Source: Gordoniibacillus chartarius (GTDB taxonomy: Bacteria > Bacillota > Bacilli > Paenibacillales > NBRC-103111). Taken from it: a stretch of 28,430 nt of DNA. The DNA is taken from assembly GCF_042432825.1 (NCBI RefSeq), contig NZ_JBHLWN010000080.1:1-28430 (forward strand). The letters are read 5' to 3'. The notes under the pieces were generated by a model. It did not search any database, was not told the DNA's origin, and saw only the letters and a list, made by a program, of their open reading frames with translations. How positions within the stretch are numbered: the first letter of the stretch is position 1; every line of letters begins with the position of its first letter. This document shows, piece by piece, positions 1 through 8,905 of this stretch. Made by a program: the position numbers and the translations under genes.

Positions 1-85
1 GTTGTTGATCCGCTCCTGGATGATCGCCACCGCATTCTTATGCGCTTTCGAAATTCAGGTTAAAGTTTAAATGGGGGCCGTTATT

Positions 86-886
86 GTGAGTTTAGATGCT
101 CTTCGCACTTTTGTTGAAAGTGGAAGATATTGTGAACTTGATAGGAATAAGAAGCAGTTAGCTATCTTGCGCGACATCATCAAGGGACACCAATCAAAAA
201 TTGGAGTTAAACGTATGGAATGGGCCGAACAGGGAGTAGTTGGCATATTCGAGGGATACCGGATTTACGATTATGATATGGCAGGATTAAAGACAATTTT
301 GGCTGATTTAGGTTTATTGCCACTGATATGTCAAGTAGAATGGTCAGTATTATCCGAAGTAGAACAAGAACTAATGAAATCATGGGTGGTTAGCCAACCT
401 ATTTCGATTCGTATTACTGTGAAGAAAGATCAGAAGAGGGATAAAGAGGCGCTGAATAATATTTTTGAAGAAAGAATTAGTAAGCTAGAGTTGACTCAGT
501 TAGTAAACGAGTGGAAAATAAAGAAGATGGAAAATGACCTTCTTACAGATCAATGGAAGAGATTAAGACAAAATCTACAGGCACAATTACCGGCCCCGAG
601 TTCATATCGATTTGATTTTGGTACTGTTAGTTGTTATACAACGGATCCTTTAATATCATGTGTTAATTTGTACAATCAGTTAGGTGAAGAAGTGGTTATG
701 AAATATGGACAAGTAGATTTGTCATTATTGCCGGTATATATGGCCAAAGGATTCTTTAGCAAGAACGACATAAAGAGATATCGGAAAGTTACGGATATGC
801 GATTAAAGTATACTCTTATGCAAATACATACTGAACAACGGAGAAGGGAATTTTATCTTGAATATCTTAGAAGACTTTCAATGTAG
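86..886 (+). CDS. Hypothetical protein, AT-rich, first gene of the defence island
   Basis: I do not recognise this family. The GTG at 86 is preferred over the ATG at 71 because a GGGGG run at 72-76 lies at ribosome-binding distance from it, whereas nothing precedes 71. The product is about 266 residues, with no signal peptide or membrane segment. It has a charged, probably helical middle (roughly residues 115-180) and a very basic C-terminus rich in Arg, Lys and Tyr, which suggests nucleic-acid or protein binding. Base composition is AT-rich, like the Gabija-like genes and unlike hsdM and hsdR. It lies upstream of a type I restriction operon in the same direction, about 230 bases away. It could be an accessory defence gene or a core or cargo gene of the transposon whose end is seen at 13962; the sequence does not decide. 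Confidence 0.6.
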   Translation: MSLDALRTFVESGRYCELDRNKKQLAILRDIIKGHQSKIGVKRMEWAEQGVVGIFEGYRIYDYDMAGLKTILADLGLLPLICQVEWSVLSEVEQELMKSWVVSQPISIRITVKKDQKRDKEALNNIFEERISKLELTQLVNEWKIKKMENDLLTDQWKRLRQNLQAQLPAPSSYRFDFGTVSCYTTDPLISCVNLYNQLGEEVVMKYGQVDLSLLPVYMAKGFFSKNDIKRYRKVTDMRLKYTLMQIHTEQRRREFYLEYLRRLSM

Positions 887-1119
887 TTGCGTAGAAGACC
901 CCCTAACCTCCCTTCTTTATTTTTTTGCCTAGATTTAATCCTCAACTTCCCAAAGACCTCATTGAAGCGTTCAATATCTTGAGTTAGTTCAACAAAGCAG
1001 TGTTTTGGTTGACTCGCATGAAGCGGGTTTAATCTTTTTGTACACATAGACACGGCAAAAAAGATATTTAGTATTGAAATACTTAAATTATTCATGGTAA
1101 TATTTTGTTGTGTTCTGGT

Positions 1120-2736
1120 ATGAAAGTTGGTGAAAAATTGATCGAATCATTCTGGAATATTTGCCTGCTTCATGACATCTCTACTCGTGATCAGCTGCTT
1201 CGTGAAGCGATCCGAGTGATACGCACTAAAAAGTTCATAGAGCAGCATGAATCTTCAGATAAGACGCTCGTTACAGAGCCTGACAAGTTGTTCCAATTGA
1301 TGAAGGAGTGGGTAGGGGAACGAGAGCTGGGGCATTTTCCCGGGGATCGGGATTTATTCTATAAACTCTATCATGCAGGCAAAGATATGGATCTGCTGGA
1401 ATACGCCTTGCAAACCCTTCAGCAAGATCGGGTAACAGGCGTGATGATCGTCCCTTCCGGAATCATGCAGCGGTTTATCGAGATGTGTGATCGTCAGCAT
1501 TATCGATCCCTGCTTATAACAGAAGCGGAGAAGTACATAAGAGGAATCGTGGAGGCCAAACGCTACACCGGGCCCTACGCCATCACGCTGTTAACAGAAA
1601 GCTACATCATCGGCAGGCTGTTCAAAACCTATTTCGAGCCGTTTCCGAACGTGAAGGTGCTGCAAGGGTCCATTTATCAGCCGCTGCCGCTGGAGGAGAA
1701 GGTTGAAGCCATTCTCTCGATTCCGCATTTCGGGTTGAAAATGAATGACGATGATATTCCGATCCGGGAGTCCGAAGGCGCGGCGGTTAGTAATCTCCTT
1801 CCCCTCTTACAAGAGGGGGGAAGAATAAGCGTGACTTTTCCTGCTCGGATGATGTTCCAATCTGGTGCAATTGCGAACTGGCGGAAGCAGACTAACGAAC
1901 TTACTCCTGTGCAATCGATCTATGCGTTGCCAGACGGATTGTTTCGCCCCTTCACTTCCGTTAAGACGTACCAAGTAGAATTCGGCAAAGCACTTGCAGA
2001 TCAAGTGGTTTTAGGCCGATTGCGGTTAGAGCAATCGAAGCTCGTTGCTGAACGGGAAGTGACCATTCATCACGAATCATTCCGACAGTTGGATAACTGG
2101 CGGATCGACATGCTACTGAACGAAGATCAGGATACGTTGCGATCCTTTCAACAAGCGGCCATTCCGAAAGTGAAGCTGCGCGATGTGGCGGATATTTTCC
2201 GGGGGAAGTCTATTCTGAAGCAGGATTTAAGAGCAGGAAATATTAAGGTGCTTAATATTTCAAACCTGGAAAACGGTGAAGTCATTCTGAACTCGTTGGA
2301 AACAATTGACGAGGAAGAAAGAAAAGTCAAACGGTACGAGATTATACCCGGTGATCTGGTTATGACGTGCCGGGGGACTGTGAACAAATTTGCCGTTGTT
2401 CCGGAGCATGATGGGGTCGTAATCGCGTCGGCCAATATATTAGTCATTCGTTTTAAGAAGGCAATTCGTAGTCATTATGCACAAATGTTTCTGGAAAGTC
2501 CGACTGGGACGGTTTTGATCCAGAGTTTCCAGCGAGGAACGACGGTCATGAACTTGAATCCGGCGGATGTCGCGGAGATCGAATTACCTCTGCTGCCAGA
2601 AGAGAAGCAACTTGAACTGGTTAACCGTTATCTACAAGAGAAGGAACGTTATAAATCCGCCATTCGGGAAGCGGAGACCCGATGGGAGAAAATAAAGAAT
2701 CAGCTATACGACGAACTATACGGAGGGGACCACTAG
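1120..2736 (+). CDS. Degenerate N6-methylase domain fused to one HsdS-type target-recognition domain
   Basis: About 538 residues. The middle (about 175-300) copies the layout of the C-terminal half of an HsdM catalytic domain. A SIPHF segment (about 200-204) stands where HsdM has NPPF. It is followed by an LLPLLQEGGRISV strand matching KLAPSGVAGFV and a YALPDGLF segment matching VTLPGQLF. A glycine-rich SAM-binding motif I is not visible, so the domain is probably not a methyltransferase. From about residue 348 to the end there is a single target-recognition unit: KVKLRDVADIFRG, then NISNL, PGDLVMTCRGT, FQRGTTVMNLNPADV and a helical spacer. It ends 3 bases before hsdM and carries the hsdM ribosome binding site. 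The start is uncertain: ATG 1120 and TTG 1105 both lack a clear Shine-Dalgarno. Annotation pipelines would probably call it subunit S. The role (extra specificity or regulatory subunit) is inferred. Confidence 0.75.
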   Translation: MKVGEKLIESFWNICLLHDISTRDQLLREAIRVIRTKKFIEQHESSDKTLVTEPDKLFQLMKEWVGERELGHFPGDRDLFYKLYHAGKDMDLLEYALQTLQQDRVTGVMIVPSGIMQRFIEMCDRQHYRSLLITEAEKYIRGIVEAKRYTGPYAITLLTESYIIGRLFKTYFEPFPNVKVLQGSIYQPLPLEEKVEAILSIPHFGLKMNDDDIPIRESEGAAVSNLLPLLQEGGRISVTFPARMMFQSGAIANWRKQTNELTPVQSIYALPDGLFRPFTSVKTYQVEFGKALADQVVLGRLRLEQSKLVAEREVTIHHESFRQLDNWRIDMLLNEDQDTLRSFQQAAIPKVKLRDVADIFRGKSILKQDLRAGNIKVLNISNLENGEVILNSLETIDEEERKVKRYEIIPGDLVMTCRGTVNKFAVVPEHDGVVIASANILVIRFKKAIRSHYAQMFLESPTGTVLIQSFQRGTTVMNLNPADVAEIELPLLPEEKQLELVNRYLQEKERYKSAIREAETRWEKIKNQLYDELYGGDH

Positions 2737-2739
2737 ACG

Positions 2740-4263
2740 ATGGCAACAGCGAACATCGGATTTGAAGAAAAGTTATGGAGCATGGCCGACAAGCTGCGCG
2801 GCAGCATGGATGCAGCAGAATATAAGCATGTGGTGCTAGGTCTTCTGTTCTTGAAATATGTATCCGACGCATTCGAAGAGAAATATGAGGCTTTAAAAAA
2901 TGAGCCGTACGCTGACCCGGAAGACCGAGACGAGTATACGGCGGTAAATATTTTCTGGGTGCCGAAGGAAGCTCGTTGGAATCACATTAAAGATAATGCG
3001 AAGAAACCGGATATCGGGCAAATCATCGATAATGCCATGATCGCCATTGAGAAGGAAAACCCGTCGCTCAAAGGCGTGTTGCCGAAGGATTATGCCCGAC
3101 CGGCGCTCGATAAGACCCGTCTTGGCGAAGTGATCGACCTGTTCTCGTTTAAAGTTGGGGATGAAGAAAGCCGTGCGAAAGACGTGCTGGGCAGGGTGTA
3201 CGAGTATTTCTTGAGCAAATTCGCCAGCGCGGAAGGCAAGAACGGCGGTGAATTCTATACACCGACCAGTGTCGTTCGTTTGCTTGTCGAAATGATTCAA
3301 CCGTTCAAAGGGCGTGTCTACGACCCGTGCTGCGGATCCGGCGGTATGTTTGTTCAGAGCGAAAAGTTTGTAGAAGAGCATCAAGGCCGGGTAGGAGATA
3401 TTGCGGTATACGGTCAGGAATCGAACCCGACGACGTGGAAGCTGTGCAAAATGAACCTGGCGATCCGTGGCATCGACGGCAACCTTGGCGAGCACAATGC
3501 AGATACGTTCCATAACGATTTACATAAAAATTTGAAGGCCGATTACATTTTGGCGAATCCGCCGTTTAACATCAGCGACTGGGGCGGCGAACGGCTGACG
3601 GAGGACGCGCGCTGGACGTATGGGGTACCTCCTGCGGGTAACGCCAACTACGCTTGGATTCAACATATCGTGAACAAGCTGGCGCCGAGCGGTGTAGCTG
3701 GTTTCGTTCTGGCGAACGGATCGATGTCGACGAGTACGACGGCGGAGTTTGAGATTCGCAGCAAGCTGGTCAACGCTGATCTGGTGGACTGCATAGTAAC
3801 TTTGCCGGGGCAGTTGTTCTATTCAACGCAAATTCCAGTGTGCCTCTGGTTCATCGCCAAGAACAAAGCGCCGAAAGGATTGCGTGACCGTCGCGGCGAG
3901 ATTTTATTTATCGATGCTCGCAAAATGGGCCATATGGTCGACCGGACACACCGGGAGCTCAGTGCAGAGGACATTCGCAAGATCGCCGACACATACCATG
4001 CTTGGCGCGGTCAAGCGGAAGCGGGAACGTACGAAGATGTGAAGGGCTTCTGCAAAGCTGCCAAGCTCGCGGAAGTGCAGGAGAATGAATACATCCTGAC
4101 ACCGGGGCGCTATGTCGGGATCGAAGACGTGGAAGAAGACGGCGAACCATTCGAGGATAAGATGGCTCGTCTGACGTCGGAACTGGCTGAGCAGTTCGCC
4201 AAGTCTCGACAACTGGAAGACGAGATTCGTAAGCGGCTTGGAGGGATCGGGTTTGAGTTTTGA
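2740..4263 (+). CDS. hsdM: Type I restriction-modification system methyltransferase subunit M
   Basis: 507 residues, a normal HsdM length. The N-terminal HsdM_N helical domain is clear (LRGSMDAAEYKHVVLGLLFLKYVSD, about residues 19-43). The N6-adenine methylase domain has SAM motif I DPCCGSGG at 195-202 and catalytic motif IV NPPF at 273-276. The family methylates adenine in the bipartite target chosen by HsdS and forms M2S, or R2M2S with HsdR. A GGAGGGG at 2722-2728 lies 11 bases before the ATG. The stop overlaps the start region of hsdS, which implies translational coupling. GC content is visibly higher than that of hsdS or the downstream Gabija-like genes. Confidence 0.95.
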   Translation: MATANIGFEEKLWSMADKLRGSMDAAEYKHVVLGLLFLKYVSDAFEEKYEALKNEPYADPEDRDEYTAVNIFWVPKEARWNHIKDNAKKPDIGQIIDNAMIAIEKENPSLKGVLPKDYARPALDKTRLGEVIDLFSFKVGDEESRAKDVLGRVYEYFLSKFASAEGKNGGEFYTPTSVVRLLVEMIQPFKGRVYDPCCGSGGMFVQSEKFVEEHQGRVGDIAVYGQESNPTTWKLCKMNLAIRGIDGNLGEHNADTFHNDLHKNLKADYILANPPFNISDWGGERLTEDARWTYGVPPAGNANYAWIQHIVNKLAPSGVAGFVLANGSMSTSTTAEFEIRSKLVNADLVDCIVTLPGQLFYSTQIPVCLWFIAKNKAPKGLRDRRGEILFIDARKMGHMVDRTHRELSAEDIRKIADTYHAWRGQAEAGTYEDVKGFCKAAKLAEVQENEYILTPGRYVGIEDVEEDGEPFEDKMARLTSELAEQFAKSRQLEDEIRKRLGGIGFEF

Positions 4264-5602
4264 TGATTCAGTTATTTATTCCACGCAATATCTCCCAAAT
4301 GATTGGGGAAATATCGAGTTGGGAGAAATTGCAGATGTTCTCTCTGGATTTGCTTTTAAAAGTAATTATTTTGTTGATCAAGGCATTCCGGTTATTAAGA
4401 TAAAGAATATTGAACCTCCATACGTTACACTTGATGATGTTCAGTACGTCTCGAAAGAAATAGCAGAGCAGCAAAAAAAGTATTTATTGAAATACAACGA
4501 TATCCTAATCTCTCTGACAGGTTCTAATATAACTCAATTGGCTTCTGTTGTTGGTAAAGTAGGAAGAGTAAGGATTAAAAATCAGCCAATGTTGCTAAAT
4601 CAGAGGGTAGGTAAGGTATATGTTACTGATCCAGAAAAATATGACGAACAATTTCTTTATTATGTTATTTCACGCAATGAAGTTAAATATCAGTTAGCAA
4701 GTATGGCTGGGGGGAGTGCAAATCAAGCTAACATAAGTCCAAAGCAAATAAAGCAACTCCAAATACCATTTCCTCCTTTGATTGAGCAAAAAACAATAGC
4801 ACAATTATTAGCAGCTCTTGACGACAAAATCGAACTCAACAACGTTATCAACAAAAACCTTGAAGAAATAGGCCAAGCCCTTTTTAAACGGTGGTTTGTG
4901 GACTTTGAGTTTCCAAATGAAAATGGAGAACCGTATAAGTCCAGTGGCGGTGAGTTCGAGGAAAGTGAATTGGGGTTGATTCCGAAGGGTTGGAGAGTAC
5001 AATCCTTACAAAGAATTTGTGAGTTCAGAAAAGGATTTTCATATAAAGGAAAGTATTTATCAGAGTTTGGCACACCAATGATAAACTTAGGCAACGTTTC
5101 TCCAGACGGGAGTTTTAAATTTGATAGCGTTAAATATTACTCTGATAATTCCTTTAAAGAACATCACACAGTTAAGCCAGGGGATATTGTCATTGCAAAC
5201 ACGGATATAACACAAAAGAGGGATGTTATTGGAACTCCTGTTATTGTTCCTAATTTAAACTCGGAGAAAATTATTATTAGTCACCACATAACTGCCTTGA
5301 AAAATCTAAAATTACCTGGTTTATTTGTTTACCATTTATTAAAGACCGACTCATGTAAGAATCGATTGAAGTCTTTTGCAACTGGAACCACAGTTTTAGC
5401 CTTACCCAAGGATGCACTGCCTAATTTTACATTTGTTTGCCCAAACTATGAGTTGATAATGAACTTTAATAAGATAGTTACACCAATATTTCAACAAATT
5501 GGCGACCTTAATAGGGAGTCTATATTATTAATGAAAATAAGAGGCACCCTTCTCCCCAAACTCATGTCGGGCGAGATTCGGGTACCGATCGAACAATCCT
5601 AG
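4253..5602 (+). CDS. hsdS: Type I restriction-modification system specificity subunit S
   Basis: About 449 residues with two target-recognition domains (about 15-190 and 245-425) separated and followed by conserved helical spacers. The central spacer contains EQKTIAQLLAALDDKIELNN and FKRWFVDFEF, and the C-terminal one contains RGTLLPKLMSGEIRV. HsdS sets the DNA target of the complex. The best start is TTG 4253: GGAGGG at 4240-4245, inside the end of hsdM, is 7 bases upstream, giving an 11-base overlap with hsdM. A TTG at 4238 is in frame but lacks a site. The recognition domains are AT-rich, while the last stretch (after about 5540) returns to the composition of hsdM/hsdR, a mosaic typical of recognition-domain exchange. 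Confidence 0.93.
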   Translation: MSFDDSVIYSTQYLPNDWGNIELGEIADVLSGFAFKSNYFVDQGIPVIKIKNIEPPYVTLDDVQYVSKEIAEQQKKYLLKYNDILISLTGSNITQLASVVGKVGRVRIKNQPMLLNQRVGKVYVTDPEKYDEQFLYYVISRNEVKYQLASMAGGSANQANISPKQIKQLQIPFPPLIEQKTIAQLLAALDDKIELNNVINKNLEEIGQALFKRWFVDFEFPNENGEPYKSSGGEFEESELGLIPKGWRVQSLQRICEFRKGFSYKGKYLSEFGTPMINLGNVSPDGSFKFDSVKYYSDNSFKEHHTVKPGDIVIANTDITQKRDVIGTPVIVPNLNSEKIIISHHITALKNLKLPGLFVYHLLKTDSCKNRLKSFATGTTVLALPKDALPNFTFVCPNYELIMNFNKIVTPIFQQIGDLNRESILLMKIRGTLLPKLMSGEIRVPIEQS

Positions 5603-5619
5603 CCGTAAGGAGGTGCCAC

Positions 5620-8600
5620 ATGGCCTACTACGTCACATCTTATGCAGAGAGCGATCTGGAGCAGGCAGCATTGGAATGGTTTGAGGAATTGAACTATGAG
5701 AAGGCCTACGGCCCAGATATTTCCCCTGAAGGGGAGTACCCTGAAAGGCAGTTTTATCATGAAGTGATCCTGAAAGACCGGCTTCGCGATGCGCTCCTCC
5801 GCATTAACAAGCATGTGCCGCGTGAAGCGATTGAGGAAGCGATCCGCATCATTGAAGTGCCGCGCAGCCCAAGTCTGTTGATCAACAACAAAGCATTCCA
5901 GAAAATGATCACCGACGGGATTGACGTGCAGTACCAGGTGGCGGACGGGGAATATCCGACGGAGAAGGTGTGGCTGTTTGATACAGACCCGGACCGCATT
6001 GGCAACAATGATTTTTTGGTCGTCAACCAATTTACGGTCATAGAGAATCAGGGTGAAAAGCGTCCGGATATTGTTGTGTTCGTGAACGGGCTGCCGATTG
6101 CCGTTTTGGAACTGAAAAGCGCCTCCAACGAGGAGGTCGGCATCAGCGATGCTTACAATCAGGTGCAAACGTACAAAAGCGCGATTCCGTCCCTTTTTAC
6201 CTATAATTCGTTCCTCGTGATCAGCGACGGCGTGAATGCCCGGGTCGGCACGCTGACGGCGGATGAGGATCGATTCATGATGTGGCGTACGATTGACGGC
6301 GATGATGTGGCACCTTCTTCTCTTCCCCAGCTTGAAGTGCTGATTAAAGGAATGTTTGAGAAAAGTCGACTGCTTGACATCATCAAGCATTTCGTGCTGT
6401 ACCAGACTGACGGGGAACATCTTTACAAGATATTAGCCGGTTACCATCAATACCATGCCACCAACAAAGCGATCGCAAGTACGCAGCGAGCGACGATGGA
6501 AGACGGGGATCGGAAGATTGGGGTTATCTGGCATACGCAGGGCTCCGGAAAAAGCTTGTCCATGGTTTTTTACGCGGGGAAACTCGTGCTGACGCTCAAC
6601 AACCCAACAATCGTAGTTGTAACGGACCGGAATGACTTGGACGACCAGTTGTTCGCCACGTTCAGTAAATCGAAAGATTTGCTTCGGCAGACGCCTCAAC
6701 AGGCTGAGAATCGCGCACACTTGCGGCAATTGCTGTCGGTCGAGTCAGGCGGGATCATTTTTACTACGGTACATAAATTTACTCCTGAGCATGAAGACAA
6801 GTATCCGGTACTGACAGAACGCCGTAATGTCATCGTGATCGCTGACGAAGCGCATCGCAGCCAGTATGGTTTTCAGGCGGAAATAGTTGCAGACGGTGAT
6901 GATGCGACAGTCAGATACGGTTATGCCAAATATATGCGTGATGCGTTGCCGAACGCTTCATTTATTGGTTTTACCGGTACGCCGGTGGAACTGACGGACA
7001 AAAATACGCCTGCTGTTTTCGGGGACTACATTGATGTTTATGATATGACCCGCGCCGTAGAAGACGGAACAACGGTGAAAATTTATTATGAAAGCCGAAT
7101 TGCACGTTTGGAGTTGTCCGAGGCGGAACGTCCGGTCATCGACAGCGAGTACGAGGAAATTACGGAGTATCAGGAATATACCCAGCGGGAGCGGCTTAAA
7201 TCGCGTTGGGCTCGACTTGAAGCATTGGCGGGTGCAGAGAAACGGGTCAAGAAGGTGGCCCAAGACATCGTTGAACATTTCGAACAGCGGCAGAAGGCCG
7301 GTTTTGGCAAAGCGATGATTGTTGTCATGTCGCGGCGGATCGCCATTGATATGTACAAGGCGATTGTGGCGCTTCGGCCGGACTGGCACAGCGATGACGA
7401 TAACGAAGGGAAAATCAAAATCGTCATGACCGGAAGCTCTAGCGATCCTGCGGAGTGGCAACCGTATATTGGGAACAAGCGCCGTCGGGAGCATTTGGCA
7501 AAGCGGATGAAGGACGTAAATGATCCCCTCCAGATTGTCATCGTTCGCGATATGTGGCTGACCGGATTTGACGTGCCGAGCATGAATACGATGTATATTG
7601 ATAAGCCGATGAAAGGTCACAACCTTATGCAAGCGATCGCCCGCGTGAATCGGGTGTTCCGCGACAAGCCAGGCGGTTTGATTGTCGACTACATCGGTAT
7701 CGCGGATATGCTCAAATCGGCGCTTCAGCAATATACTGAGAACGATCGCAAAACCGCAGGCATCGACACGGATCAAGCCGTTGATTTCATGCTGGAAAAA
7801 CTACAGCTCATCCGCGAACTGCTGCACGGGTATGATTACAGTAAATTTGCCTCAGAAAAAGCTTCTGAGCGCATGAAGGCGATCGTCGAAACGGTGGATT
7901 ATGTGCTAGGACTGGGTGACGAGGGGAAAAGGAACTTCCTCAATTGGACGACGGAAGTGGCGAGGGCATTCTCACTGTGTGCGACCACTGTAGCTGCGGA
8001 GCAAGTCAATCTGGAAATCAGCTTCTTCAAGGCTGTCAAATCTGGTATTATTAAGCTGATAACAGTCGAAAACAAGAAGAAGACGACGAATGAGCTCGAT
8101 GCGCAGTTGAATCAGCTGATCTCCAAGTCGATCGTTTCCGATGAGGTGGTCGATATCTTGGAGGCGGTTGGTTTGCAGAAGCCGAACATCGCCATTCTGT
8201 CCGACGAATTTCTGGAACAAGTTCGTGGGTTGAAGCAGAAGAATTTGGCAGTCGAGCTACTGCGCAGGCTGCTTCAAGGTAAGGTGAAGGCTGTATCACG
8301 GACGAGTATCGTGCAGTCCAGGAAATTTTCCGAGATGCTCGAAGAGGCCGTTCGCAAATACAATAACCGCACCATTGAAACGACGCAGGTCATCGAAGAG
8401 CTGATTCAGATGGCCAAAGACATGAACGCTGCTGTCAAACGCGGCGAAGATCTCGGCCTGATCAAGGAAGAGCTGGCCTTCTATGACGCACTCGCCTCGA
8501 ACGAGTCGGCGAAAGAATTGATGGGCGATGTCATGTTGAAGCAGATCGCGCACGAACTGACCCAAGCGATCAAGAGCAATATCAAAGTGGATTGGACCCT

Positions 8601-8754
8601 CCGCGATAACGTGCGGGCACAGATGCGAATTACGGTGAAACGACTTCTCAAGAAATACGGCTACCCGCCGGATCTGGAGAAGATGGCGATAGACCTAGTG
8701 ATTCAGCAGGCCGAGTTGATGGCCCAGGCGGAGACGGAAGAGTTTAAATATTAA
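5620..8754 (+). CDS. hsdR: Type I restriction endonuclease subunit R
   Basis: 1044 residues, the usual HsdR length. The N-terminal PD-(D/E)xK nuclease has D150 in RPDIVVF and E164-x-K166 in AVLELKSA. The SF2 translocase has Walker A TQGSGKS (about 306-312), DEAH at 409-412, FTGTP (motif III) and motif VI QAIARVNRVFRDK. The C-terminal helical region is likely the HsdM-contact domain. With HsdM and HsdS it translocates and cuts unmodified DNA. AAGGAGGT at 5607-5614 is 5 bases before the ATG. It lies 17 bases after hsdS and is the last gene of the operon, followed by a terminator. Confidence 0.96.
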   Translation: MAYYVTSYAESDLEQAALEWFEELNYEKAYGPDISPEGEYPERQFYHEVILKDRLRDALLRINKHVPREAIEEAIRIIEVPRSPSLLINNKAFQKMITDGIDVQYQVADGEYPTEKVWLFDTDPDRIGNNDFLVVNQFTVIENQGEKRPDIVVFVNGLPIAVLELKSASNEEVGISDAYNQVQTYKSAIPSLFTYNSFLVISDGVNARVGTLTADEDRFMMWRTIDGDDVAPSSLPQLEVLIKGMFEKSRLLDIIKHFVLYQTDGEHLYKILAGYHQYHATNKAIASTQRATMEDGDRKIGVIWHTQGSGKSLSMVFYAGKLVLTLNNPTIVVVTDRNDLDDQLFATFSKSKDLLRQTPQQAENRAHLRQLLSVESGGIIFTTVHKFTPEHEDKYPVLTERRNVIVIADEAHRSQYGFQAEIVADGDDATVRYGYAKYMRDALPNASFIGFTGTPVELTDKNTPAVFGDYIDVYDMTRAVEDGTTVKIYYESRIARLELSEAERPVIDSEYEEITEYQEYTQRERLKSRWARLEALAGAEKRVKKVAQDIVEHFEQRQKAGFGKAMIVVMSRRIAIDMYKAIVALRPDWHSDDDNEGKIKIVMTGSSSDPAEWQPYIGNKRRREHLAKRMKDVNDPLQIVIVRDMWLTGFDVPSMNTMYIDKPMKGHNLMQAIARVNRVFRDKPGGLIVDYIGIADMLKSALQQYTENDRKTAGIDTDQAVDFMLEKLQLIRELLHGYDYSKFASEKASERMKAIVETVDYVLGLGDEGKRNFLNWTTEVARAFSLCATTVAAEQVNLEISFFKAVKSGIIKLITVENKKKTTNELDAQLNQLISKSIVSDEVVDILEAVGLQKPNIAILSDEFLEQVRGLKQKNLAVELLRRLLQGKVKAVSRTSIVQSRKFSEMLEEAVRKYNNRTIETTQVIEELIQMAKDMNAAVKRGEDLGLIKEELAFYDALASNESAKELMGDVMLKQIAHELTQAIKSNIKVDWTLRDNVRAQMRITVKRLLKKYGYPPDLEKMAIDLVIQQAELMAQAETEEFKY

Positions 8755-8765
8755 CTGACATCAAG

Positions 8766-8804
8766 GCGTGGCTAAAATGACAACTTATTTTAGCTACGCT
8801 TTTA
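8766..8804 (+). terminator. Rho-independent terminator after hsdR
   Basis: A 13-bp stem (8766-8778 with 8787-8799, one G-U pair), an 8-base loop and a following T-rich tract. It ends the restriction operon and separates it from the next defence pair. Confidence 0.9.
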
Positions 8805-8905
8805 TATTTATTGCGTGCCCAGCTAAGCACGCATCTTGTATCCGGTTGAAATAAAAATTCTTTCAAGACATTTAACCGAACTCATCCTGTAAATAAAGAA
8901 AAGAG

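Noticed and set aside
1..70. Possible tail of an upstream gene ending at 61-63 or 68-70
   Set aside because: Two plus frames end here with only about 20 codons each; nothing distinguishes either, so no call is made.
55..75. TTAAAGTT near the left edge, resembling the core of the transposon-end repeats
   Set aside because: Only eight bases match, with no TGT terminus or repeated sites nearby; likely chance in AT-rich DNA.
853..1095. 80-residue minus-strand open frame overlapping the end of the first gene
   Set aside because: No ribosome binding site, no recognisable domain, and it runs into the 3' end of the gene on the other strand.
2893..3513. 206-residue minus-strand frame inside hsdM, and similar long antisense frames in hsdR and the oxidase gene
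   Set aside because: They are antisense shadows of genes with clear catalytic motifs.
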